Below are positions 6,483-10,742 of a stretch of 10,742 nt of DNA, one piece after another. The notes below the pieces were generated by a model, which saw only the letters and a list, made by a program, of their open reading frames with translations, did no database searches and had not been told where the DNA came from. The stretch comes from Actinomycetota bacterium. Its GTDB lineage: Bacteria > Actinomycetota > Actinomycetes > Nanopelagicales > Nanopelagicaceae. Position 1 is the first letter of the stretch. Each line of letters opens with the position of its first letter. The stretch is taken from contig WLQA01000021.1 in assembly GCA_009698515.1 (NCBI GenBank), positions 1 through 10,742 on the forward strand. The letters run 5' to 3'. A program made the position numbers and the translations under genes.

Positions 6483-6940
6483 GTGATACTCAACTTTGGA
6501 AGGGTGCGATAGTTCCCGCATCAGTTGTTGCTGCTATTTCCCTAATTGTTGGCACCATTGTTAATGGTAATTCTGGTTTCCTTGGTGGCTTACTTGCATC
6601 AATAACGGTAATTATTTTCTTTAGCGTTCACTTATTAGTAGCAAGGATTTCTAGAGATCTAGATCCAATGGCAACCATGATGTTGGCAATGTTTTCCTAC
6701 TTAGCAAAAGTAATTTTTATGGGAGTTTTCTTGGTACTGATCACGAAATTTACCGATCGCAGCACAGTTGACCGCACAAGTTTTGCCATCAGCGCTCTAT
6801 TGATTACGATGGCTTGGTTAGTGGGAGAGGTGCGTAGCTTTATGAAGTTACGTTTTCAAATGCCACTTCCCGCAAGTAGTTCTGAAGTAAACAAAAGCAG
6901 TTCTGAAGTAAACAAAGGCAGTTCTGAAGTTAAGGAGTAA
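6479..6940 (+). CDS. atpI: AtpI-like membrane protein with threefold C-terminal repeat
   Basis: This 153-residue protein has four predicted membrane helices (about 8-28, 33-55, 65-89, 100-118) and lies where actinobacteria carry the small AtpI-like gene (Rv1303 in M. tuberculosis, from memory). AtpI proteins are implicated in c-ring assembly and, with AtpZ, in divalent-cation transport in some Bacillus; neither role can be shown here. The ATG overlaps the preceding stop by four bases (ATGA), indicating translational coupling. After the last helix the tail (133-153) is a tandem repeat of the 7-residue unit SSSEVNK, three times with variation. The final codons contain the ribosome-binding site of the next gene. 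Sequence identity within this family is low, so the name rests on position, size and topology. Confidence 0.7.
   Translation: MSDTQLWKGAIVPASVVAAISLIVGTIVNGNSGFLGGLLASITVIIFFSVHLLVARISRDLDPMATMMLAMFSYLAKVIFMGVFLVLITKFTDRSTVDRTSFAISALLITMAWLVGEVRSFMKLRFQMPLPASSSEVNKSSSEVNKGSSEVKE
6875..6934 (+). repeat. Three 21-base tandem units in the atpI tail
   Basis: In-frame units begin at 6875, 6896 and 6917, each containing the 14-base core AGTTCTGAAGTAAA or AGTTCTGAAGTTAA. They encode SSSEVNK, SSSEVNK and a shortened GSSEVK. The first two differ at only two bases (AGTAGT versus AGCAGT at the start being the main one). The last diverges where it becomes the AAGGAG ribosome-binding site of the next gene. 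The near identity suggests recent slippage or unequal duplication. Confidence 0.9.
6932..6937 (+). promoter_or_regulatory. Ribosome-binding site for the atpZ-like gene inside atpI
   Basis: AAGGAG ends 6 bases before the ATG at 6944, a near-ideal Shine-Dalgarno placement. It is read as the Lys-Glu end of AtpI and closes the third tandem unit, so the end of the repeat array is constrained by this signal. Confidence 0.85.
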
Positions 6941-6943
6941 GAG

Positions 6944-7153
6944 ATGGATCGCGATAATTTAAATCACTCTCGTAATGAAGAGGGCGCACTGTGGTCGATT
7001 GTTGGTTACTTACTTTCTGGCTTAATTATTTGGGGCGGCATTGGCTGGGGCTTTGATCAATGGCTTGGCACTAATTACTTCCTATTAGTTGGAATGTTGC
7101 TGGGTGCTGGCGCCTCTATCTACCTAGTTTGGCTTCGCTTCGGTCGCGATTAA
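6944..7153 (+). CDS. AtpZ/AtpI-family small membrane protein of the ATP synthase operon
   Basis: The 69-residue product has a polar N-terminus (MDRDNLNHSRNEEG), two membrane helices (about 15-36 and 44-64) and a short cytoplasmic RFGRD end. The segment GGIGWGFDQWLGT followed by LLGAGASIYLVWLRFG matches the small two-helix AtpZ-type family found at the head of F-type ATP synthase operons. Suggested roles from Bacillus work are divalent-cation transport or help in assembling the membrane sector; these are not proven for actinobacteria. It starts 3 bases after the AtpI-like stop with a strong AAGGAG. The reading is supported by position, by the ribosome-binding site and by the conserved GxGxxxDxxxGT pattern. 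Confidence 0.82.
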   Translation: MDRDNLNHSRNEEGALWSIVGYLLSGLIIWGGIGWGFDQWLGTNYFLLVGMLLGAGASIYLVWLRFGRD

Positions 7154-7172
7154 TCAGCAAAAACTCTCAACT

Positions 7173-7178
7173 TAGGCT
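7173..7178 (+). promoter_or_regulatory. Candidate -10 element for an internal atpB promoter
   Basis: TAGGCT matches TAnnnT and is the same hexamer found ahead of glyA, here within TTAGGCTT shared by both sites. A start near 7185 would coincide with the 5' base of the first leader hairpin. No good -35 is visible, so this is tentative. Confidence 0.22.
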
Positions 7179-7184
7179 TCAACC

Positions 7185-7223
7185 TGCCCGCTTAATTCCT
7201 TAGCAAAGCTAAGTCACGGGGCA
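7185..7223 (+). promoter_or_regulatory. Two-tier hairpin in the atpB leader
   Basis: TGCCC (7185-7189) pairs with GGGCA (7219-7223), enclosing the 6-bp stem CTTAGC (7199-7204) with GCTAAG (7208-7213) and an AAA loop. No T run follows. The CTTAG/CTAAG core recurs at 7171, 7235 and 7259 in the same spacer, so alternative pairings are possible. It is a candidate element of an atpB leader RNA. Confidence 0.4.
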
Positions 7224-7270
7224 TAGATCACACACTTAGGAATTTCACACAACTATCACCTAAGCCATAA

Positions 7271-7299
7271 GGTTTGACCCGTCGGAGTCGGGTTTAACC
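7271..7299 (+). promoter_or_regulatory. Second hairpin in the atpB leader
   Basis: GGTT (7271-7274) pairs with AACC (7296-7299) and ACCCG (7277-7281) with CGGGT (7289-7293), across a small internal loop that can hold one G-U pair. The loop is TCGGAGT. It ends 10 bases before the ribosome-binding site of atpB and lacks a T tail, so it could modulate translation or protect a processed end. Confidence 0.4.
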
Positions 7300-7309
7300 C
7301 CATAATTTC

Positions 7310-7315
7310 AGGAGA
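7310..7315 (+). promoter_or_regulatory. Ribosome-binding site fixing the TTG start of atpB
   Basis: AGGAGA ends 5 bases before TTG at 7321. No ATG or GTG lies near it, and the first internal methionine is about residue 59, inside the conserved region. The TTG start is therefore well supported. Confidence 0.88.
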
Positions 7316-7320
7316 AAAAG

Positions 7321-8100
7321 TTGAGTCTGCTGCTTTCAGGTGATGAGGGATTTACCCCACCAAGCACCGCAGATTTTAATTTACCACCAGTTTTTGGTGA
7401 CAATCCTTATACAACTAAACCAGTTTTCTTAGTTTTCTTATCGGTAATTGTGGTTAGTGCATTCTTTATTGCCGCATCTCGCAAAGCTTTAGTTATGCCC
7501 ACTAAATTGCAATTTGCTGGCGAATCCATCTATGCATTTGTCCGTAATGATTTAGCACGCGATGTTATTGGACATGAGTTCATGCGCTTTGTGCCATACC
7601 TATTTACCTTATTTACCTTTATTTTGACCAACAATATTTTTGGAATTGTGCCGCTGTTGCAATTCCCAGCGATGTCTAGAGTTTCATTCCCATATGTGCT
7701 CGCAATCTTTACCTTTGTAATTTTCCATTATGTAGCAATTAAGCACAAAGGCATCCTGCCTTACCTAAAAGAGATCATGTTTATGCCTGGCGTACCAAAG
7801 CCGGTTTATATCCTGCTTACTCCAATTGAACTTGCTACCTACTTTGTTGTTCGCCCACTAACACTTTCCTTACGTTTATTTGCAAATATGTTTGCTGGGC
7901 ACTTACTACTTCTAGTTTTTATTTTAGGCGGAGACCACTTACTAAAGGGTGTAATCGGCTTAAAGTTAGTTTCCCCATTTGCCTTTGCCTTTGGAATTGG
8001 CCTGACCTTCTTCGAGTTCATGGTTCAATGCCTGCAGGCATACATCTTTACTCTGCTAACCGCCCTGTATATCGCAGGTGCATTAGCGGATGAGCACTAA
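7321..8100 (+). CDS. atpB: F-type ATP synthase subunit a
   Basis: Subunit a forms the two proton half-channels against the c-ring in the membrane sector. The 259-residue product has several membrane helices (about 34-54, 88-112, 122-141, and the long pair covering roughly 165-200 and 215-257). The essential arginine is R185 in LSLRLFANMFAGH, equivalent to E. coli R210. The last helix carries the conserved LQAYIFTLLTALYI segment, with Q239 in the position of E. coli Q252. The N-terminal 30 residues are polar, and it starts with TTG behind a strong AGGAGA. A 167-base spacer with two hairpins precedes it, unusually long in this compact operon, so a separate leader or processing site is likely. 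It is followed by an 86-base spacer and atpE. Confidence 0.97.
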   Translation: MSLLLSGDEGFTPPSTADFNLPPVFGDNPYTTKPVFLVFLSVIVVSAFFIAASRKALVMPTKLQFAGESIYAFVRNDLARDVIGHEFMRFVPYLFTLFTFILTNNIFGIVPLLQFPAMSRVSFPYVLAIFTFVIFHYVAIKHKGILPYLKEIMFMPGVPKPVYILLTPIELATYFVVRPLTLSLRLFANMFAGHLLLLVFILGGDHLLKGVIGLKLVSPFAFAFGIGLTFFEFMVQCLQAYIFTLLTALYIAGALADEH

Positions 8101-8101
8101 T

Positions 8102-8140
8102 CAGTAACAGCAAGCAGTAACAGCAAGCGGTAACAAAAAG
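8102..8140 (+). repeat. Three 13-base tandem units between atpB and atpE
   Basis: CAGTAACAGCAAG occurs perfectly at 8102-8114 and 8115-8127, followed by the degenerate CGGTAACAAAAAG at 8128-8140. The array begins one base after the atpB stop and is noncoding. Each unit contains a TAA. The two perfect copies point to recent slippage. Confidence 0.92.
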
Positions 8141-8142
8141 GC

Positions 8143-8164
8143 TATCTAGATAAAGATCTAGATA
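8143..8164 (+). promoter_or_regulatory. Intercistronic hairpin upstream of atpE
   Basis: TATCTAGAT (8143-8151) pairs perfectly over 9 bp with ATCTAGATA (8156-8164), with loop AAAG. The sequence is also a 12-base-period direct repeat of ATCTAGATAAA. It is followed by a purine-rich tract that leads into the atpE ribosome-binding site. It is AT-rich and has A rather than T residues after it, so termination on this strand is unlikely; a role in mRNA processing, stability or translation is more plausible. Confidence 0.6.
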
Positions 8165-8186
8165 AAAAGAGAAAGAAGGAAATGAA

Positions 8187-8390
8187 ATGGAAGGCACACT
8201 CAACCTGGTCGGTTATGGCCTATCTGCAATCGGACCTGCAATCGCAACTGGCATGATCTTCGCTGCTTACATCAGCGGTGTAGCACGCCAACCGGAAGCA
8301 CGTTCAGTATTGCAACCGATCGCATTCCTAGGCTTCGCACTTGCAGAAGCTTTGGCACTATTCGGTCTAGTTCTAGCTTTCGTTCTCTAG
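8187..8390 (+). CDS. atpE: F-type ATP synthase subunit c
   Basis: Subunit c is the hairpin protein that forms the proton-driven rotor ring. The 67-residue product has two helices (about 6-32 and 44-66) joined by the polar loop with RQPE at 35-38. The ion-binding carboxylate is E54 in ALAEALALFG. No TM1 glutamine or serine partner of the sodium type is visible, so proton coupling is expected. The helix-1 packing motif that is normally GxGxGxG reads G16-P-A18-I-A20-T-G22, with two glycines replaced by alanine. The length is a little shorter than Streptomyces homologues, as the N-terminus is clipped. The ATG follows AAGGA by 6 bases; an out-of-frame ATG at 8182 is not used. The strong ribosome-binding site suits a subunit made in excess. 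Confidence 0.97.
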   Translation: MEGTLNLVGYGLSAIGPAIATGMIFAAYISGVARQPEARSVLQPIAFLGFALAEALALFGLVLAFVL

Positions 8391-8409
8391 TAATTAACTT
8401 TTATTACTT

Positions 8410-8949
8410 ATGGCTATTAGAACGTTAAGTAACTGGGCAGCAGAGGAGGCGGCTAATCCGCTAATTCCGCATACCGCTGAATTAGTTGTTGGCTTTATTG
8501 CCTTCACACTGTTGTTCCTAGTACTTCGCTCCAAAGTTGTGCCAATGTTTGAAAAAGCATTTGCCGAACGAACCGATGCAATTGCAGGCGGTATCGAGCG
8601 CGCAGAAAAAGCACAACGTGATGCAGAGATTGCACTTCAAAAGTACACATCTCAGTTATCAGATGCCCAAGGTGAAGCACAGAAAATTCGTGAAGATGCA
8701 CGAGTGCAAGGAGCTGCGATCATTGAAGATCTTCGTAGCAAAGCACAAGAGGAGGCAGCACGTATTACTGCAGCTGCCACCGCATCAATCGAAGCAGAAC
8801 GTCAACAAGCAATTACCTCTTTGCGTAATGAAGTTGGCGCACTTGCAACTGAGCTTGCATCAAAGATTGTCGGAGAAGCATTAGATGACCAGGTCCGTCA
8901 ATCACGAATTGTCGATCGCTTTATTGCAGATCTAGAGAAGAGTAAGTAA
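8410..8949 (+). CDS. atpF: F-type ATP synthase subunit b
   Basis: Subunit b is the peripheral stalk that holds the catalytic head to subunit a. The 179-residue product has a short N-terminus with the actinobacterial-type AAEEAANPLIPHT (10-22), one membrane helix (about 24-39, ELVVGFIAFTLLFLVL), and a long charged coiled coil rich in A, E, K, Q and R (about 45-165). It is a free b subunit. In mycobacteria a second b is fused to delta, but here delta is a separate gene. The ATG lies 19 bases after atpE with no Shine-Dalgarno before it. A 6-bp hairpin (AGTAAT 8389-8394 with ATTACT 8403-8408) ends just before the start. An AGAGGAGG at 8442-8449 inside the gene has no start codon behind it. Confidence 0.95.
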   Translation: MAIRTLSNWAAEEAANPLIPHTAELVVGFIAFTLLFLVLRSKVVPMFEKAFAERTDAIAGGIERAEKAQRDAEIALQKYTSQLSDAQGEAQKIREDARVQGAAIIEDLRSKAQEEAARITAAATASIEAERQQAITSLRNEVGALATELASKIVGEALDDQVRQSRIVDRFIADLEKSK

Positions 8950-8951
8950 TT

Positions 8952-9779
8952 ATGAAAATTCTGGGCGGCACCAGCCGAGTATCCGTACTCACGCTGCGCA
9001 AAGCATTAGATGAAAAGGTGAACAACCTTTCTGCTAGTGATGCTGCCCAATTTTCTAATGATCTCTTCACAATTCTGACTGTTCTAAGTTCATCAGTTGG
9101 TGTGCGTCGCGCACTTACCGACAATGCTCGCGATGCTGCAGCAAAGGCTGAGTTAATCTCTAATCTTTTTGGTAGCAATATCAGCGCAGCTGCGCAATCT
9201 TTATTGGCAACCGCTGCTTCACTTCGTTGGTCTAATCCCTCTGAATTAGCAGATGCGATTGAACAAATTGCAGTTGAAGCTGAAAGTGTTGTTGCAGATA
9301 AAAACAATGAATTAGATAAATTAGAGGATCAATTATTTGATTTTGCTCGCGTATTAGTTGCAAACCGTGATCTGCGCCAAGCCTTAAATACCGCCGCTGA
9401 TTCTGATGCTGGCCGAGTCTTACTTCTTGAATCTGTCGTAAAGGGTAAGTACGCAACCTCTACTGTGAATTTACTTCGCCGCGTAGTAGTTCTGCGTCGT
9501 GGCCGCCATATTGATGCCACATTGGCCGCTTATTCACATTATGTTTCAGTTCGTAGAAATCGTGTGGTTGCACATGTGCGCACCGCAGTGGCGTTAACAC
9601 CAGCACAACAACAAAATTTGATCGCAGCTCTTGGTAAAGCAATTGGTAAAACAGTTCATATCAATGTTGAAGTAGATCCTAAAGTTTTAGGTGGCATCTC
9701 AATTCGCTATGGCGATGAGGTAATTGATGGCACTGTAATTAATCGTTTGGCAGAGGCGAGCCGCGCGCTCGTAGGTTAA
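8952..9779 (+). CDS. atpH: F-type ATP synthase subunit delta
   Basis: Delta caps the alpha3-beta3 head and binds the b stalk. The product is 275 residues, about a hundred longer than E. coli delta but normal for actinobacteria. The C-terminal signature LGGISIRYGDEVIDGTVINRLAEASRAL (about 246-273) is clear; before it lie a helical bundle domain and the RHIDATLAAYSHYVSVRRNRVVAHVRTA segment (about 186-214) that leads into the beta domain. It starts 2 bases after the atpF stop, with GAGAAGAG in the end of atpF as ribosome-binding site. It is not fused to a b-type domain, since no membrane helix is present at the N-terminus. Confidence 0.95.
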   Translation: MKILGGTSRVSVLTLRKALDEKVNNLSASDAAQFSNDLFTILTVLSSSVGVRRALTDNARDAAAKAELISNLFGSNISAAAQSLLATAASLRWSNPSELADAIEQIAVEAESVVADKNNELDKLEDQLFDFARVLVANRDLRQALNTAADSDAGRVLLLESVVKGKYATSTVNLLRRVVVLRRGRHIDATLAAYSHYVSVRRNRVVAHVRTAVALTPAQQQNLIAALGKAIGKTVHINVEVDPKVLGGISIRYGDEVIDGTVINRLAEASRALVG

Positions 9780-9792
9780 AAAAGAAAAGAAT

Positions 9793-9818
9793 TAACTAGA
9801 AATAAAAGTTTCTAGTTA
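9793..9818 (+). promoter_or_regulatory. Intercistronic hairpin upstream of atpA
   Basis: TAACTAGAAA (9793-9802) pairs perfectly over 10 bp with TTTCTAGTTA (9809-9818), loop TAAAAG. It lies between the atpH stop and a 20-base purine tract (9822-9841) that serves as atpA ribosome-binding site. No T run follows. Like the atpE hairpin it contains CTAGA and stands directly upstream of a purine-rich start region. Confidence 0.6.
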
Positions 9819-9841
9819 TATAAAGAGAGAGAAGAGAGAAG

Positions 9842-10742
9842 ATGGCTGAAGTTACGATCCGCCCAGAAGAGATCCGCGATGCGCTGGCAAAGCATGTCGC
9901 TGCCTATAAACCTGGTGCTGCGGTTAAAGATGAAATCGGAACAGTAACCGAGGCAGGTGATGGCATCGCACGTGTTGAAGGTCTGCCATCAACAATGACC
10001 AATGAATTATTAAAGTTTGAAAATGGCACATTAGGTCTAGCGCTGAACTTAGATGTTCGCGAAATCGGTGTTGTTATTTTGGGTGAGTTCACCGGAATTG
10101 AAGAAGGAACAACTGTTCGTCGCACTGGAGAAATTCTCTCTGTTCCAGTTGGCGATGGTTTCCTTGGTCGCGTAGTTGATGCACTTGGTCGTCCAATTGA
10201 TGGCAAAGGTGAAATTAAAGCTGAAACAACACGTGCGCTAGAACTTCAGGCACCATCTGTTGTGCAACGTCAACCAGTTAAAGAGCCAATGCAAACTGGT
10301 ATTAAAGCAATTGACTCAATGACTGCGATCGGTCGCGGACAGCGCCAATTAATTATTGGTGATCGACAGACTGGTAAGACCGCAATTGCAATTGACACAA
10401 TTATTAACCAATTGGAAAACTGGAAAACTGGTGATCCAAAGAAGCAGGTTAAATGTATTTATGTTGCGATCGGTCAAAAGGGTTCAACAATTGCATCTGT
10501 TAAAGGTGCACTAGAAGCAGCTGGCGCAATGGAGTACACAACAATTGTTGCAGCTCCTGCATCTGATCCAGCCGGTTTCAAATACTTATCTCCATACACC
10601 GGCTCTGCAATTGGTCAGCACTGGATGTATAACGGTCAACATGTATTAATTATTTTTGATGATCTTTCCAAACAAGCTGAGGCTTATCGTTCCGTATCGC
10701 TGTTGCTAAGGCGCCCACCGGGTCGCGAGGCATACCCTGGCG
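9842..10742 (+). CDS. atpA: F-type ATP synthase subunit alpha (3' truncated)
   Basis: Alpha is the non-catalytic nucleotide-binding subunit of the F1 head. The frame is open from ATG at 9842 to the window end, giving 300 complete codons of about 510-550 expected. Residues 1-95 hold the N-terminal helix (which binds delta) and the beta-barrel domain (VTEAGDGIARVEGLPSTMTNE). The Walker A motif GDRQTGKT is at 173-180. The following conserved segments include AIGQKGSTIASV (209-220), the Walker B strand VLIIFDDLSKQAEAYR (268-283) and LLLRRPPGREAYPG (287-300), where the window ends. The start is set by the purine-rich AAAGAGAGAGAAGAGAGAAG immediately before it. No defects are seen in the visible part. 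Confidence 0.98.
   Translation, partial: MAEVTIRPEEIRDALAKHVAAYKPGAAVKDEIGTVTEAGDGIARVEGLPSTMTNELLKFENGTLGLALNLDVREIGVVILGEFTGIEEGTTVRRTGEILSVPVGDGFLGRVVDALGRPIDGKGEIKAETTRALELQAPSVVQRQPVKEPMQTGIKAIDSMTAIGRGQRQLIIGDRQTGKTAIAIDTIINQLENWKTGDPKKQVKCIYVAIGQKGSTIASVKGALEAAGAMEYTTIVAAPASDPAGFKYLSPYTGSAIGQHWMYNGQHVLIIFDDLSKQAEAYRSVSLLLRRPPGREAYPG

Noticed and set aside
8143..8166. Intrinsic terminator between atpB and atpE
   Set aside because: The stem is AT-rich and followed by A residues on this strand, and the downstream genes belong to the same complex.
8182..8189. Alternative atpE start at the ATG of 8182
   Set aside because: That ATG is out of frame with the conserved subunit c sequence; the in-frame ATG at 8187 lies at the right distance from AAGGA.
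8537..8884. A 115-codon open frame on the + strand inside atpF
   Set aside because: It is the +1 shadow of the alanine- and glutamine-rich coiled coil of subunit b. Its product is low-complexity (H, K, Q, L), has no ribosome-binding site and resembles no known family.
8921..9307. A 128-codon open frame on the - strand across the atpF-atpH junction
   Set aside because: It is antisense to well-supported atpH sequence, and its composition (serine- and alanine-rich) is what reverse reading of that gene gives. No start signals support it.
1..10742. Mobile element, CRISPR array, tRNA or horizontally acquired block
   Set aside because: Every long frame is a syntenic housekeeping gene with uniform AT-rich codon use; no transposase, integrase, spaced repeats or tRNA-like cloverleaf was seen.

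Overview
The window reads as one continuous, single-strand (+) housekeeping block of a low-GC actinobacterium. The gene order is rho, rpmE, prfA, prmC, Sua5-family gene, glyA, wecA-like gene, atpI-like gene, atpZ-like gene, atpB, atpE, atpF, atpH, atpA. From memory this is the order of the Mycobacterium and Streptomyces chromosomes, with glyA placed as in Streptomyces. Here, however, the base composition is clearly AT-rich, codons often end in A or T, and most spacers are very short. Actinobacterial synteny, low GC and a compact layout together suggest a streamlined freshwater actinobacterium of the acI type (Nanopelagicales). That placement is an inference. No mobile element, CRISPR array, tRNA or rRNA was seen. 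The only gaps over about 100 bases are the rho-rpmE (143), rpmE-prfA (111), Sua5-glyA (106) and atpZ-atpB (167) spacers, and no stretch over 300 bases lacks a gene.

Region 1 (1-1286): the 3' part of rho, a possible weak terminator, and a 143-base spacer with two well-formed hairpins in front of rpmE. This spacer is a plausible L31 autoregulatory leader. A strong intrinsic terminator follows rpmE.

Region 2 (1344-3952): prfA (release factor 1), prmC (which methylates the GGQ glutamine of release factors) and a Sua5/YrdC/TsaC-family gene form a tight run with 11- and 12-base gaps. The Sua5 protein keeps its fold motifs but has lost most of the usual active-site residues without any change in length.

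Region 3 (3953-6482): a spacer with a palindrome, three 12-base tandem units and a possible leaderless promoter leads into glyA (serine hydroxymethyltransferase), then a WecA/TagO-type polyprenyl-phosphate sugar-1-phosphate transferase.

Region 4 (6479-10742): the ATP synthase operon. An AtpI-like four-helix protein overlaps the previous gene by four bases and ends in a threefold 7-residue repeat. An AtpZ-like two-helix protein follows, then atpB (TTG start), atpE, atpF, atpH and the first 300 codons of atpA. Spacers before atpB, atpE and atpA carry hairpins that may set the relative yield of subunits.

The window does not contain an obvious new multi-gene system. The points that stand out are the degenerate Sua5 active site, a c-subunit helix motif midway between the usual glycine form and the alanine form of alkaliphiles, three independent threefold tandem repeats, and several structured leaders.
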